Positions 36,013-50,055 are shown, counted from the stretch's first letter. The stretch: DNA of 64,000 nt from Agrostemma githago (GCA_958450325.1 OY288253.1:65961612-66025611); one strand, 5' to 3'. Made by a program: numbers and translations. Notes: generated from the letters alone by a model not told the origin.

Positions 36013-38052
36013 CAAGTAGCAATATTAGAGCACAATATTAATAATAAGATCAATAAATTGTTTTGATGCACTATCCGTCTCAATAATTTGCTAACCTTTG
36101 ATTAAAATATTCACCGAGACGGAAAGAGTATTATATATTCCCGTATTTTATACATTTATCATACTACTTCTATTTCATTGATGATACCTTCCACATTTCC
36201 CTTTTCAGTAATTTCTTCCACATTTTTCTCGTGGTCCACCTACTTTACTCTCTCTCTTCTCTTATAATTTTTTTGTATATTTTATTATTTTTCTTAAGAA
36301 ATGTGTCAGGAGTAAAGAAATCAATGAAATGATAGTTAAAATATAAGTAGGGCCGTAGGGGTTAATCTACTATCTACTCCGTATGAGGGAATTGCACACG
36401 GGCACACGGGTAGTCGGGTACAATAATGCAACCGTGGCGATGTTAGAGTTAGGCTTTTGTGTTTGAAATTATATGTAGTGCTCTTCTGTGTACGTAAATC
36501 ACTCCGATTTTGGGTATCAGCTTTGATTGTGTGAGAGTATGAGGTATCTAAGGCGACCCACCCACCGTTTCTGCATCTGCGACACTCTTCACCATCAACC
36601 ACACATAAATAACTTGGAAACTATATACGGAGTACTATAATTATTCCGTATAATGCTCTATTATTGCTGGTGATGTTGGTAGTATTATTCCTATTATTAA
36701 TGGATGGATATAGCGTATACCGTATATATAGGAGCTAGTGGGTGGTCTCGTCATCATCGTTTCTCTCTTCCCGTTTGTGGTTCCTATTCTTCCTTATCAA
36801 TACGGCATATATTGAAATTCACACAATACTGCTCTTTGTTTTATGTTGTTGCTTCATCATTAAACATTACTTGCATCTCTACTGTTCTCATTTCAACACA
36901 CATTTCAAGCTTCTATTTCGCTATTATTGATTAATCAGTCAACTAGTTTAGATTTCGGGTAAATATTCACGTTAGAATGCCAACTTATGTTAATTTTTTA
37001 ACAGTCCTAAAATGCATTATATAATCAGAGGTATAATCCACTAATTGATTCAACATAGGTAAAGTTAATACTCCGTAGTACTTCCTCCATTTTTTTGAAT
37101 TAGTCTCACTTCTCATTTTTTGTTGCGAGGAAAAAAGTGAGTCAATGAAAGTAATTCGAAAAACACAAATTCTTGTATGAGACGGTCTCACGATAAATAG
37201 GAGTAGTTAACAAACAAAAATACTATCAAGTCTACTATTGAAGTAACATTTGTTTGGTGTCTTGGCGAGCTCATTTCATGATTTGTTTTGTAACCCAAAT
37301 GCAGTTCATAATAGTTTCTACTCCATATTTAGGAAAAAATTTCTACGCTTATGTTCCGTAATAGTTTCTAGAGTAATACTACTTATATAGAAGATGCTAG
37401 AATAATACGGAGTATAAAAAATACATAAAATAAAGTCATTAACAAGAATTGATCCCTAAACCTCTAAATCAAATGCAAAGACCTCAACCATTAAACTACG
37501 AGTACTAATGTTCAATGTTAAAATTTGGCATGTAAAATTTTTATAAGTTACAGAACATAATTTTTTTTTTTGAATCGAAACCGAGGTTATATTATAATAA
37601 ATCCGCCTCCACTAAAACGAGAGCGGTATGCGGAAAATACGAGTCAAGTACAATTTCATCACTCCTGGTTAAGCAAAGTCGAGCTAACCAATGGGCTACG
37701 GAATTACCCCACGTTTCGTGTGAACACATTTTGCAAAATGAAACTCCGTGTATTTTTGAAAAAAATATACAATATAAGTGAATTTGTTTAGAATGAAATG
37801 TATTTTTGAAAAAAAATAAATTAAAATAAAGGATAATTGTTTGTTTTTTTAAGATTTTTTTTAATTACATTCTGTGTTTTTAAAAAATACGGAGTATAAT
37901 AAAAGCTATTGTGAAAAATTTTGTAGCCCCAAATAGTAAAATCTTAGATCCGTCATTATCCAACAAGGCTAACTATATAAGGAAATGAGTCATTATCAGT
38001 TAAATTTAGTATAACATGGTAAAAATACGTCAAATTCACTAAATTTCTACTA
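36013..38052. other. Intergenic, no gene seen
   Basis: AT-rich DNA with MITE fragments (TTCCTCCATTTTTTTGAATTAG near 37082, and CCGTCTCAATAATTTGCTAA near 36072 facing CACCGAGACGG near 36110). Short ORFs such as 36336-36602 and 37570-37791 resemble no family. Confidence 0.5.
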
Positions 38053-38297
38053 CTCTCTCCTAGTTTGAGTATTCCTCCAACTTTCCTTTTTGAACTTAGT
38101 TTGGTTTTCTTCCCACTTTCCTTTTTTTGATGTACTTTTAATCATTTTTATTTTTCCTTCAATTCTTTATTCTTTTCCTCCACACCTGAACCAAACATCT
38201 TTTCACTTCATACCCCACCTTTTATACTTTATACCTACTTTTTACCCATTTCTTAATCTCTTCCCAAAATAAATTGGGAATACTTTAACTAGGAGGG
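38053..38297. mobile_element. Stowaway-like MITE
   Basis: 245 bp, ends CTCTCTCCTAGTTTGAGTAT and GGGAATACTTTAACTAGGAGGG (complementary with few mismatches), TA on both sides (38051-38052, 38298-38299). Confidence 0.7.
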
Positions 38298-40218
38298 TAT
38301 CATTTAGTGAATAATATTATCTCTTATTCATTGAATTCCTACCATTTATTCAATATATGTGGGATATTTTTTTTAATAAATGGTAGGATTCTAATAAATT
38401 TCTAATGAATGAAAGACGGTATATAAGCAATATTTTATTCAAATGATAGGATTAATGGATTAAGTAAATGTGAGAGAGTATTTTTTATCATTTTCTTTTC
38501 TTTTTACATTAATAAAAATGAATATGTTACTTGTATGAATTTATTCATCAAATATTGTTTTTTCTTTGCTATTGACAAAGGGTGGATCATCTCAATATCT
38601 CATGTGCACCTCAATTTTCAACGTTATAACCAATTGATCATGATAATGTTTAAAATTCAGTGATGATGATAAAGAATACAATACCATTCATTCATTATCT
38701 ATGCCATAATATATAATTAGTAAAATGTGTTAATAAGGAACAAAAAAAGCTTAATAGTAGATGGCTGTTTTCAGTAATTGGAAAGGAAAGGACGTGATGA
38801 TGAGGCGGCCGTGAGCTAATGACAGTTAGCAACACACATATATATGAGTATGCGATAATAAGTCAATACCTTACACATTGTACCTACAAGGCTACAATCA
38901 CACCAGCGTATTTTCGCTACTCATCATCGTCTTCCTAATTCTAATCAAATCATCATTCCTTTCAATTATGCCTTCGTTTGATTGGAAAATAAATAAATAA
39001 ATATAAACGGACCTTAACTTTCGCCTCAAAATTTTGATTGAATTTGTTTTATAACATGATATCAGAGTCAAAGATCACGAGTTCAAACCGTGACAATCTC
39101 CAATATCTCAATATTTGAAGAATAAACTACTACAGTAGTACATAATTAACTCCTTCATTATCCTTATTCCTATAATCCACCCCACATATTCCTCAGCTTG
39201 CCACCACCTCGACCCACCAGTAGACAACTTTACCTCAAGTACCGTTGGTTGGATTTGTCGAGCTCATTCTATAATCTATACCCTACCTCTCATCATTATC
39301 AAAATTATTATTCATCATAATATTTAGAATTATTGAACCACCTGTTCAATTAAAACAATGTTTTAATATGATATGGAGTATATGGAAATAAAAAGCCTGC
39401 GGAGTACTTCGTACGAGTATCATTTAGACATTTATTATACTAAAGAATCTTAATTATTCTAGTGTTGAGATTCGGTGTTATCGGATGACGCTCCATCACA
39501 ATATTTTAATTTCTAATAGTTTAAGATCAAATTAAGCGTTTTTTTTGTTTAGTGAAATGTCACGATCAACGTTACATCAAGATGTTTGTTCTTAATTATA
39601 AAATATAAACTTATTTTGTTAATATATGTGAGAATTATGAAAAAGTGGAAACAAATGAATAAGTTTGAGTGCTTGACTTCGAAAATGTAACAGTCGTTTA
39701 GAAAAAAAGCTATCTATCGTAAGACAATTTATTAAATATAGGTAACTTATGATATGACATAATAATAAGTACTAATTTATCAAATAATAAGGAGTAATTT
39801 ATCACCTTAACTATTGCTCTTTAATTTTACCGTAGGAAAACATCAAAGTAGTATACCTTTTACCTTTTATTTATTTACCGATAAGGTGATAATAGAATAA
39901 AATATGAAGAATGGATAGAATAGTTGGTTGTAATGTCTTTATAGATTCATGTACAACCATCTCACGTGAAGGTTTTTTTTTATTGCATTCACATAAAGGT
40001 ATTTTGAGACATACTAATAAACCTATATACAGGTTACAATTAATTTGTTGTTAGTACTTTTATGTTACTATAAAATTACGGTGAAACTATATCATAAGAA
40101 AATTTGTGATTTAAATAAATCTCCCAACCAATCTTGTCCATTGAACTCAAAAAGGTAAAATTGTCAAAGCAGATATTCCTTCGCATTATTTAAATAGTTA
40201 CGGAGTATATATATAGTA
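38298..40218. other. Intergenic, no gene seen
   Basis: About 1.9 kb of AT-rich sequence without a credible ORF. A tRNA-like phrase near 39055-39100 (ATCAGAGTCAAAGATCACGAG ... GTTCAAACC) is too weak to annotate. Confidence 0.5.
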
Positions 40219-40475
40219 CTCCCTCCATTTATTAATGTTCTTCTCATTTGCCTTTTTGGAGGTCAAAATTACAATACTTTGGCCATGAATAAAACATAAA
40301 ATATAAAATCTCATAATATGATATTTATATAGTTATGTTTATTATCGATAAATCTCTCATAAAAATAATTTTCATCGAAAAATAATTACAAATAAGTGAG
40401 TAAAATTGCGGTCAAAGCGGCATCTTGAAGACCGTGTATAAAGTAAATGGGAAAAACAATTATAAATGGAGGGAG
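40219..40475. mobile_element. Stowaway MITE
   Basis: 257 bp, ends CTCCCTCCATTTATTAATGT and TTATAAATGGAGGGAG, TA on both sides. Confidence 0.75.
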
Positions 40476-41588
40476 TATTTCCTTTTGCGGTTATATCACA
40501 CTACTCCTACCTCTGATTTTGTAGCTAAAGGTTCTTTCTTACACAGAGTATTTTCTTTTTGAGACGAATTGCCTCTATTCCTTCTACCTCTGTTCCTTCT
40601 ATCTTTTTTAAATCATTAATATGTGGTCTATATTTACTGTTACATTTCTCTTTCTTTCTCCTCCTTTCTTATATATTTTCCACTCAAAATAAAGGTAATA
40701 CTGTAATAGGAACAACATTAGAAATCACAGGGAGTATCATTTTATAATTATTTATTTTTATCCTCGGTAAACTTGAAACTTTTATTTGCGAATGTTTTTT
40801 CATGCCTATTATTAATGTTATACGGAGTAATGTACATGAGCTAATTAAAATTTTAAATCATTTTGTGTGATCTAAAGTCTTTTTTTGTCTCAATTTGCGA
40901 TACAATAGTACGGAATAGATAAGCTAGTATCTAGACCTGACAAACAGATTGGATCGTGTCGTAATCGTATCGTGTCATAGGTAATTAAACGAGTCTCAAT
41001 CCTAGCCCGACTCATTTAAGTTTCGTATCGTGTCTTCGAATCGTGTCATCATTTATCGGTTCTACGTATTATCGAATGAATAGCATGGAGTCCTACATTT
41101 TAAAAACCCACGCTTTATTTAGACTATGTCGTTTACTGTACTCATGATAGTAAGTCGAGTCGAAGAAGAGTAGTACGTAGTCAGTAAAGACTAGAGAGTA
41201 ACATTGTGATTTGTCCACATATCATTAGTATTCCTGCTACTCTTGTATTCTATTATTGATGTAGACTTGTCTTTAGTCGACATCAAGCTGAGAAAGACTG
41301 TTGAGTATGTATGTATGTATGTATGTAGCTGATCACAATTCACAAGGAACAAGGTTGAAGGTTGGAGGAGTAGATGATTAACTAATCACAAATTGGTAGG
41401 AGCAGCAGAATGAATAATAAGATTAGAGTGAGTGTCCAAATCATATGAGGTTTGTGATGCACCGCCCTACTCACTAGTCACCACATGTCACCACCGCCCC
41501 ATTCCCAAACTTGGCCCTACCTTGCATCTCATCTACCACTCATTCCCCACCCCATTTTTCTCTACCACCACCAAACCTCATTTTTATA
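40476..41588. other. Intergenic, no gene seen
   Basis: Contains GATCGTGTCG-type text near 40950-41050, a (GTAT)n tract (41306-41328) and TACGGAGTA. No coding sequence. Confidence 0.5.
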
Positions 41589-41786
41589 CTCCCTTTATCC
41601 AAATTTAACTTCACGGGAAGTTGACACAAAAATTAAGAGTGGAGTTAAGTTTGTGGTGAAAAATGAAAGTTGAAAAAAATATGGGGTCAGAAATGATATT
41701 GACCACAAAAATCAACCAAAAGAGGAAATATTGTAAGTAAGAAGTTTAAAGATGGACTAGGAAGATTTAAAAATGGATAGAGGGAG
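41589..41786. mobile_element. Stowaway MITE
   Basis: 198 bp, ends CTCCCTTTATCCAAATTTAA and TTTAAAAATGGATAGAGGGAG, TA on both sides (41587-41588, 41787-41788). Confidence 0.75.
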
Positions 41787-42474
41787 TATGTTGTTCTGGT
41801 TTAAAATGGAGTATCTGTTATAAATCATAAAATGGATCAAATACTATTATATGTATCGAATAAAGATAAACTATTTATCACTTGCAAGACTATTTATCAT
41901 GTGATTTGATGTATTACTTAACCCGTCTTAAAGTTACGACGGATAGTTTCGTCACAAACAAAAATTTACCCATTTTTATTAACGTTATGAAGTACCGTAC
42001 AAGTTTCGTTCAAGGTTTGTTCGTTAGGTAGTACATGTGTATTAAACTTCTAGAGACAATCGCTTGTCAGAAATTCAGAATTTATGTTAATTCATCTTAC
42101 AAGCTTGTATACAAGTACAATATTGGAACTCCAATCCTTTCATCCCTGAACCTCATATACCCATGTCCAACAATAGAAAATATATAGATAACCCTCTAAA
42201 ATAGAGGACAAACCACGTTGATAAACCTCTATTGCTAATTCCCTGATATTTACCTTACAAAAGTAACTTGTGTTGTATGTATAACCTCTTTTTTTCCTTC
42301 TAAATAGGCCTTATTACCTAATCAAGGCGACCCAAAACTAACAATTTAAGGCTATGTTTGTGTGATACCCATATTTCGAGAACACAATATTGGAACCCGA
42401 GTCAAACTTGTGAGAATGAGAGTTAGGGAAAGAAGAGTATAGAGAGAGGACATGATAAACTCAGTAAATTATAA

Positions 42475-42791
42475 GAGCAACCACAATGGAAGAACTCATA
42501 TAAAGTTCTTCCTATGGCCACCTCATTTTACACCCTATTTTAATTGTAAGAACTTTATATCTCAACGGAAGAACTTTAAATAAAGTTCTTAAATAATATT
42601 TCTCCATTAATTTAAATTAAGAAAAAAATATTTGATTGGCCTCCTTACCTTATTTTGAGGACAAACCAAGTTCTTAAATAAGAACTCAATTTCTTAAAAA
42701 TAGTAAAAACTTTTGTCCACAATGGAGAAACTTTATCAAATAAAGTTTGTTTAACAAACTCAAGGGTAAGAACTACCCATTGTGATTGCTC
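42475..42791. mobile_element. Tourist-type MITE
   Basis: 317 bp, ends GAGCAACCACAATGG and CCATTGTGATTGCTC, TAA duplications (42472-42474, 42792-42794). It contains several AAGAACTT-type direct repeats. Related to the element at 32867-33338. Confidence 0.8.
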
Positions 42792-45212
42792 TAAGTGTAA
42801 TAAGAGAATAGAACAAATAGGAGGAAGCATCGAGTAAACCCATGTCAAACTCGATCACTTCCATTTTTTTTGGAAAAGTTTCGTGGTATCCTCGAACTAT
42901 GTCACATTACACGTGTTACTCTTACTTTTAAATTTGTTGCCATTAAGTTTTATAGTTTAGTTCCCGATTTGCCCTTACCCAATTTCATGTCATAACGCCG
43001 TTAAATTATGACCAAAAGCTGGATGATTAGTTATTAATCAATTTTGGAGGGAAAATTAATTACATCACCCAAAAACTACTTTTCTTCAACAGGAGAGAGG
43101 TTCCATGGAAACCCCTAATTTTTCGTTCTTATGGTACCCTAAAAGGAAAATAACTCCATTGAATCAAAGCAATGACTAGTTTCCTGAACTAAATCACCCA
43201 CTTAATGCGGTGGCAATCGGGTTGGCGGGTTGGGTTTGGGTCGGGTCATATCGGGTCGGGTCATTATCGGGTCATGCCTGTCGTCGGGTCGGGTTCGGGT
43301 CAGTTTCGGGTCGCTTACGGGTCGGGTTAGTTGGGCCAACTTTTGTGTCGGGTTCGGGTTGGGTCGGTTTCGGGTCACTTCCAGGTCGGGTCATTCGGGT
43401 TGAGATGTCGGGTCATTCCCGGGTCGGGTCACTATCGGGTTCGGGTCATTATCGGGTCGGGTCATGTTCAGGTTAGACTAGATTTTGTTATTAAGTATGG
43501 ACGTATGGTCTAGTTTAAAACATCAATTCATTATACGGTTTATTTTTTTTGATTATTTATCATTTATTACAAGAATCTGGTTGTTTATTATCTATGGAAT
43601 ATATGACTATAGCATCTGATACAAATTATTTCCAATTTTCTCCGTTTTTTTCAATAGTTTGGGTAGACACGGAGTATTTTATATGAAAACCATATGTAAC
43701 AAAAATAAGTTGTGATTGAAGATTAAAACCGTAAATACTACGAACGATGAATTTTATAAAATATATCTTGGAGTGGAAATTGGACGAGTCATGTCGAGTT
43801 TGGGTCGGGTCAGGGTCGGATCGGGTCAGGGTCAGGTCTTGTCGGATCAATAATTAGCGAGTTGACTTTGGCCTGAATAATACATTTTAAAACAATTTTT
43901 ATTTAATATTTAAAAGTTATTTATTTGTTTTTTTAACGATGTTTAATTAAGAATATTTGGAGAACAAGACTAAATAATATTTTAAGGATAATGATAGGGC
44001 GCCACCGGGTGGCGCCAAATCTGAGCGCTACCCTAATTAATAAATAAGAAAAAAATAAAAACTGAAAGATTTTATTTTGATTTTGCGCCAAATACAAAAG
44101 GATATACATGTAATTTATTATTTATTATAACTTATTCAATTAAGATAATATTTTAAATTAATTAATACTCTTATTTATCTTTTAAATTTTAGGTAAATTA
44201 GTAGTATTACTAGTTAGGTTTCTTTACGATTAGTTTTTCACCATTAAAATGATAAAACAATACGATACGAAATGAGCGGTTAATTTAGTGTTGAAACCTG
44301 ACTCGAACGGGTCGACCTTTTGAATTGAGGCTGTGTCGTCAATTTTTTATGGTCAATTTACGGGACCTCAATTTGATTGTCTGACAAATTAATTTAATTT
44401 TTTAAATTATTAGATCGTGTGGACTCGTGCTCATTTTAGGCCCGAGAAGATCATTTGCACTCGTTTTTAACTTTTTATATATGTAGCCTTAGTACTCCGT
44501 AATAATAAATTCTAATAATTCTAAACTATAGGTTACTTTGATTTTTTATTATTATACTACAATTATTACGTTCTAATATATTTAGGGTCAATTTTTGGGA
44601 CCTCAATTTGATTTTGTGACAAATTAATTAATTTATTTATTTTAATTATTTGAGAACGTCTAATACTCTAATTCAAGCTAAGCTCATGGATATAAATGAG
44701 AGTCATACATTAATCGTACTGCCTACGTGAAAATTTAAATTAGTAATGGTAGATAACAACGAACGTAAGTAAATTGTTTGGACTAAAATAAATAAATACG
44801 ACAAAACTGAATTGTTTCAACAAAATTATGAATTGAATCTATTTTTAACATACGAAGAGGTGTGTAACGATAATAACTAGCTCGTAGAGCTACAAAATCG
44901 ATTCGGTCAAAGCTCGACTGAGCTCGAAGAGATCGTTACAATTTAAACCGATCCTAAGCTCAACAAGGCTAGGCGCGCTCCGGAAGATCATTTGGACTCG
45001 TTTTTAGCTTTTTATATATGTAATTTTAATACTCCCCATGTCCCATCCGGCCAGCTAGTCCAGTGTATTTTCGACTTATATAAAAGTGCAACTGGGGTAT
45101 ACCAGAAGTGTAATTGAGGTCCTTAAAAGTCTAACTAGTTGGTTTCACGGGAACCTGATTCTATACAATACGGGCATTTCGATAACCTAACTCTTTCTTA
45201 ACTTTATTACCT

Positions 45213-45268
45213 CGCACGAGAGTTCATGCCCAGATCGACTCGCACGAGAGTTCATGCCCAGATCGACT
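45213..45268. repeat. Perfect 28-bp tandem duplication
   Basis: The 28-bp unit beginning CGCACGAGAGTTCATG occurs twice in a row (45213-45240, 45241-45268) without a mismatch, inside MULE-B. Confidence 0.95.
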
Positions 45269-45426
45269 CGTTATACCCCTACATACAAACCTAAGACTCT
45301 AGAGAAAGCGTAAAAAAATATTTTTGTGCCAGTTCGCGCCGTGTACCCGTGTATTCGTGTCGGGTACATGATTTTCGCCTCCAAATTAATTATAGATAAT
45401 TTTGGCCGGATCTTAATGCAAAAAAC

Positions 45427-45602
45427 TGTTATGAAATCATATTAGGTGAATGTCCATTGGGCTTTTGACCCATATGTAAACTCCCTTATCGTTGCTGATG
45501 TACTATATATATCCCTCTCAATGACATGAATAAGAGAACTCTCTCATATATTTTCTCGCTCTATTTTCTCTATACTTTTCCTTTTTCTCTCGTTTTATAA
45601 CA
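45427..45602 (+). repeat. 5' LTR of the small retrotransposon
   Basis: 176 bp, from TGTTATGAAATC to TTTTATAACA; 6-bp inverted ends TGTTAT/ATAACA. Confidence 0.9.
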
Positions 45603-48366
45603 CGTTATCAGCACGAGACTCTAATTACTGAGCAGAGAACAACTGAGGGGAGTTCATTTTTTTTCTCAATCCTTGTATCTTTTAAACAAAGAGTTCATTA
45701 TTTTCTTTTTCAATCTTTGCATCTCTTAAGCAAGAAATTCGTTAATTTTTCTCTCATTCCTTGCATCTCTCAAGCAAGAATTCGTTATTTTTTTTCAATT
45801 CTTGCATCTATCAAAGCAAGAAGTTCGTTATTTTTTCTTGATTCTTGCATCTTTATAGCAAAGAAGTCGTATTTTATTTCTTAGTCCTATATTAAGAAGT
45901 TAATTCATGTCTTTTGAAGATACAATCTATTATTACCTTATGACTAGAAGGAGATCATGGTATATATATGGGATATTTTGAATGCATCTCCATATTTGTA
46001 TCTCTATGACAAAGAATTATGTATATTAAAGTAGTCGTTTTAACGATTGAGATATATACCTTAAAGCATAATAGTTAAGTTCCTATGATACTAATATTTT
46101 GTTTATCTCTTTGTCAATATATTTTTAAACGGAAACTTTGACAACTTTATATTATTTCAACAATATGATTTAGATGGTAAATTGGATGATTATCGAAATA
46201 CATATTTTTTAACGTCACAGATTTTGATATCATAAATATTTAATTTCTATAATAGTATATTCTCTAACTTGTTATAGCAATGTAGTTATGGTAGTAATAT
46301 TTTGTAATTATGTTAACAATCTTTCTATTTTGCTTCATACTTCGTATTATATTGTATGAAATAGAAATGATCATCCTTAGGGACTTAGGGTAATGACATG
46401 ATATACTTACTATTAGCAATTTAGAATGTTAAAAAATTTCATAACCATGTTCATTTTTTTTAAGTTATATTTGTCACACATAACTTGCATTTCATTGTAA
46501 GTTGTTTAGCGATGATTTAATGTGAGATTGTCTTCTATCATTTTAATGCGAGACAATCTCCTATCAATTTTTTTTTTTGTCATTACAATGCGAGTAAGTC
46601 TCCTATCACATTAATGTGAGACGGTATTTTATCGGTATAATGGGAGATGATTTATGTAAATTTACGATCTTCGATCGGTATAAGTTCAGTCAAGTCTCCC
46701 ATGAGTTTAATGTGAGATAATTTATTTATGGAGTAATCGTACTCATAATTATTCTCCAATTCTTTACTCGATGTGGAAGTCTAAAATATCTCACTTCATA
46801 ACTCTTAAATATTCATCATTTGAGTAATTACTCAAACGGAATATATTGTTATATTTCCCAAAAGGATATTAATATATGACAGATCTTGCAAATTTACATG
46901 AGACACTAGAAGTGTTCCATTTTGCGAGATGAATATAAAGTTTGTGTCATATTGAGTAAGTTTAACATTCAATAGTTTGGCATGCAATTGCTAATTATAC
47001 GTATTGAGATCAGCTAACTTCGCATATGCATTATTGCAATTAATTGCGAACAAATATCAACATTTGACATGAACTGATTAAGCATATGTGATCAACAAGT
47101 GCTTAAAAGTATGGGTTTAAGAATTGTGAATTAAAATTGACTATGAATGATGATATTTGGAGATCCAATTGCACATTACTCGAGGTTGAATAAATATATT
47201 TTAAGTTCAATTCTATGAATTGATCGATATTGTTTTAAGTGGCTTGGAGACCACATATCAAATACGAGTAATTTGTGTTATTAGAATTCACAATTTGATC
47301 GTTATCATGTGAATAAATTGATCTCTTCAATTTGGCATTTTGAATCAGCCATTAAAAGTCAATTATTTTATGAATCACGTACTCCCCGAAATATATCATA
47401 ATCTTGCAAAAATACCCATCAATGAAATCGTATTTGCATATGATATGATAAACGCATTCTAAGGTGGTTAAGTAAATGATTGCAATCTATCTTCAATTTT
47501 TTTTTTACCACCTTAGGGGGAGAAAGTGAATGACAAGTTGGTAAAACAAAAGAAGTTTTATCATATCAAATTACGCGTTATTTATCGTGTACAGTAATAT
47601 ATAAGTAGAATGACGATTCTACGAAATTACATCGATATGAAATGGCTACACATTTGTGCGCAATATCAAGTGGCCTATTGAATAAGGATTTTATAAATCC
47701 GTACGACCGTCGACATATTTATTGGTATCAATGAGCTCATAATCATGAAATTCATCAAATTTATTGATGATATTGAAAAGTATACAATACAGTTTGCATA
47801 TCGAGTCATCATGCTGATATATAGAAACTAAGTATATCATTTCATATTAGTTTTCTTATCACATCGTTGCATCATTTCATATTCATATATAAATTTAGTC
47901 GCATATTATATTCGTGCAAATTATTGATAATCTGACTATACTTTGAAATGTTGAAGTGATATTTGGATGAAGACGCAACAATCAAAGACCATCTTCATAT
48001 TATCCGTATAACTATTTGAAGATCAATGATAAATTTCTAATTATCGAAGACATCTATGGAGTTTATCAAGTATGATGATTATTATTTCAAAGATCGAGAT
48101 TCATCGTCACATCATGGATAATATTGTTATTTTCCGAGTGATGTAACTATCAGGGGGAGTATGCACGCGTTGTACTCTTTTTCCTTATCTATGGTTTTGT
48201 CCCACTGGGTTTTCCATGGAAAGGTTTTGATGAGGCAGCATCATATGCGTGTTTGAGAAATAATGTGCTCTATTTTACACTAGTTTTTTTTCCCATGCAC
48301 GGGGTTTTTTTTTTCGAGTGAGATTTTATGAGACATATTATTCTGTAATGTACATTCAAGGGGGAG

Positions 48367-48544
48367 TGTTATGAAATCATATTAGGTGAATGTCCATTGG
48401 GTTTTTGACCCATATGTAAACTCCCTTATCGTTGCTAATGTACTATATATATATCCCTCTCAATGACATGAATAAGATAACTCTCTCACATATTTTCTCG
48501 CTCTATTTTCTCTATACTTTTCCTTTCTCTCTCGTTTTACAACA
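48367..48544 (+). repeat. 3' LTR of the small retrotransposon
   Basis: 178 bp, from TGTTATGAAATC to TTTTACAACA; it carries one extra AT in the TATATATA stretch compared with the 5' copy. Confidence 0.9.
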
Positions 48545-49599
48545 AAAACAAATTATTTCTTTTATGGATTAAATGCTCTCACAAGCTAAATATTGTTTTT
48601 AAAATATAATCGCAGAATATTGTGTATATTTCGAATTCGATTTTATATCAACAACCTAACAATTTATGATTTTCATCAAGCTGACATAGGTAAACAATTG
48701 ATATTATAAAGGATAGATTGTTGTGATAAAATTTAATATGAATAAATAAAAAAATTAACTTTCACTGTCAGATTTATCAATAACAAAAAAAATAATACGA
48801 TAAAAATGTTGGTTTAGACTATTAAAAGAGACAATGTTTGGGTGCAATTTATATACTGTCTGCATATTTTTTTTTATATATAAATAAGGGAAAAAAAGCA
48901 AGAGATATTAAAATGACATTACTATAACTCGAACCAGGCACAGCCTATACAGATACCAATTATTTACTTCATAAAGACCAATCTACCAAGTATATTTCTA
49001 TGCTTATAAGTTTGATATAATTTTATATATAATATAAATAAATTATATTTTTTTTCGAGTATATGCCTAACAAACACCTACAATTAAGCTAGATTTTTTT
49101 TATAATATTTCTTTCAATTATTAATTGATTTTTTTTCTTTTTTAAAGTTATATAATTATAATTTATTTACAAGTGGAATGTTGAATTTACCCTTTACAAC
49201 TAACTCATTTTAAAATCAATTTTTAAAGGAGATAAATAAAATAATGCTAGTCAATTACTAAAATACCCTCGGTGGCGCACAAATTCGACGCTACCCGGTG
49301 GCGCCATCTCATTTTCCATATTTTAATTTAAAATTATTTTTTTATCTTCATTGGATCACATTATGTCATCTTTTGGATCAGGTCATTTTCGGGTCGAGTC
49401 GGGTCGGGTCGGGTCAGATAATTTATCGGGTCATTTCGGGTTACGGGTCGGGGCGGCATGAAGCGGGTCGTATCGGGTTGCGGGTCATCGTCGGGTCGGG
49501 TCACTACATTTTCGGGTCAAATCGGGTCAATTTTACTCGGGTTTCGGGTCGGGTCAGGCTTGCCAGCTCTACTTAATGGTGGCAATATGTTATTAGTAA

Positions 49600-50013
49600 C
49601 AGAGACGGATCTAGAACTAGGCTACTTGGGCTCTAGCCCTAGTTAAATTCAGAATAGATAATTTTTAGTTTAGGAATTAGTCAGTTATCTGCTCTCTTGC
49701 CATATTGGTTGGGGGTTGAAGTTTCATGTGGGAGACCCAAGTTCAACTCCCACTGGCAGCAATCGTGGGTTATTTTTATCATTTTACTTTATTTCTCTAC
49801 TTTTCATCACTTTTTGGATATCAAAATGGTTCAAAACGTCAAATACTATCCACTTTGAAACAATTTTTTTTACTAATTCCTACCTATTTTCAATATCTAG
49901 ATAAATGATCTCAATATTTTACAATTCTCTCACAATTTTTTTTTTGCTTCGCATGATTGAAACGTCGATGTTAATTTAGCCCAAGATACTTCCGAATCCT
50001 GGATCCGCCCCTG
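49600..50013. mobile_element. Nonautonomous hAT element
   Basis: 414 bp, ends CAGAGACGGATCTAGAAC and (complement) CAGGGGCGGATCCAGGAT, flanked by the perfect 8-bp duplication ATTAGTAA (49592-49599, 50014-50021). It sits in MULE-A beside the larger hAT. The inside has a tRNA-like phrase AAGTTCAACTCCCACTGG (49739 on). Confidence 0.85.
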
Positions 50014-50055
50014 ATTAGTAATCTTAATTCCATTACATTGGACTTGTTTTACATA

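Larger units (their letters stand above)
45427..48544 (+). mobile_element. Small nonautonomous LTR retrotransposon
   Basis: 5' LTR 45427-45602 and 3' LTR 48367-48544 both run from TGTTAT to AACA and differ at about six bases and two short gaps. The perfect 5-bp TSD AAAAC flanks the element (45422-45426, 48545-48549). After the 5' LTR comes CGTTATCAGCACGAG, a primer-site-like sequence often seen in plant Copia elements. A purine-rich AAGGGGGAG tract directly precedes the 3' LTR. The 2.8-kb interior has no ORF, though phrases such as TAGGGGGAGAAAG suggest decayed Copia DNA. Confidence 0.85.
43986..49317. mobile_element. MULE-B inserted in the hAT element
   Basis: Inverted ends GGATAATGATAGGGCGCCAC and (complement) GGAAAATGAGATGGCGCCAC; similarity continues through CGGGTRGCG to about 45 bp. 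The flanks are the perfect 9-bp duplication ATATTTTAA (43977-43985, 49318-49326), diagnostic for Mutator-like elements. No transposase gene is visible; its own DNA (43986-45426, 48545-49317) has no ORF of interest. An LTR retrotransposon is inserted in it. Confidence 0.85.
43208..49570. mobile_element. hAT element inserted in MULE-A
   Basis: The left end CGGTGGCAATCGG and right end GCTTGCCAGCTCT are roughly inverted. The flanks are the perfect 8-bp duplication ACTTAATG (43200-43207, 49571-49578). Both ends carry dense GGGTCGGGTC repeats (43210-43470, 49380-49560), which explains the 88- and 92-codon ORFs there. No transposase is seen; most of the length is the inserted MULE-B. Confidence 0.8.

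Noticed and set aside
40940..41060. Another hAT end (GATCGTGTCG-rich text)
   Set aside because: Similar in style to GGGTCGG ends but no paired terminus or TSD was found.
43210..43476. 88-codon ORF (Gly/Arg/Val-rich)
   Set aside because: A translation of GGGTCGGGTC simple repeats at the hAT end; the ORF at 49298-49576 is the same case.
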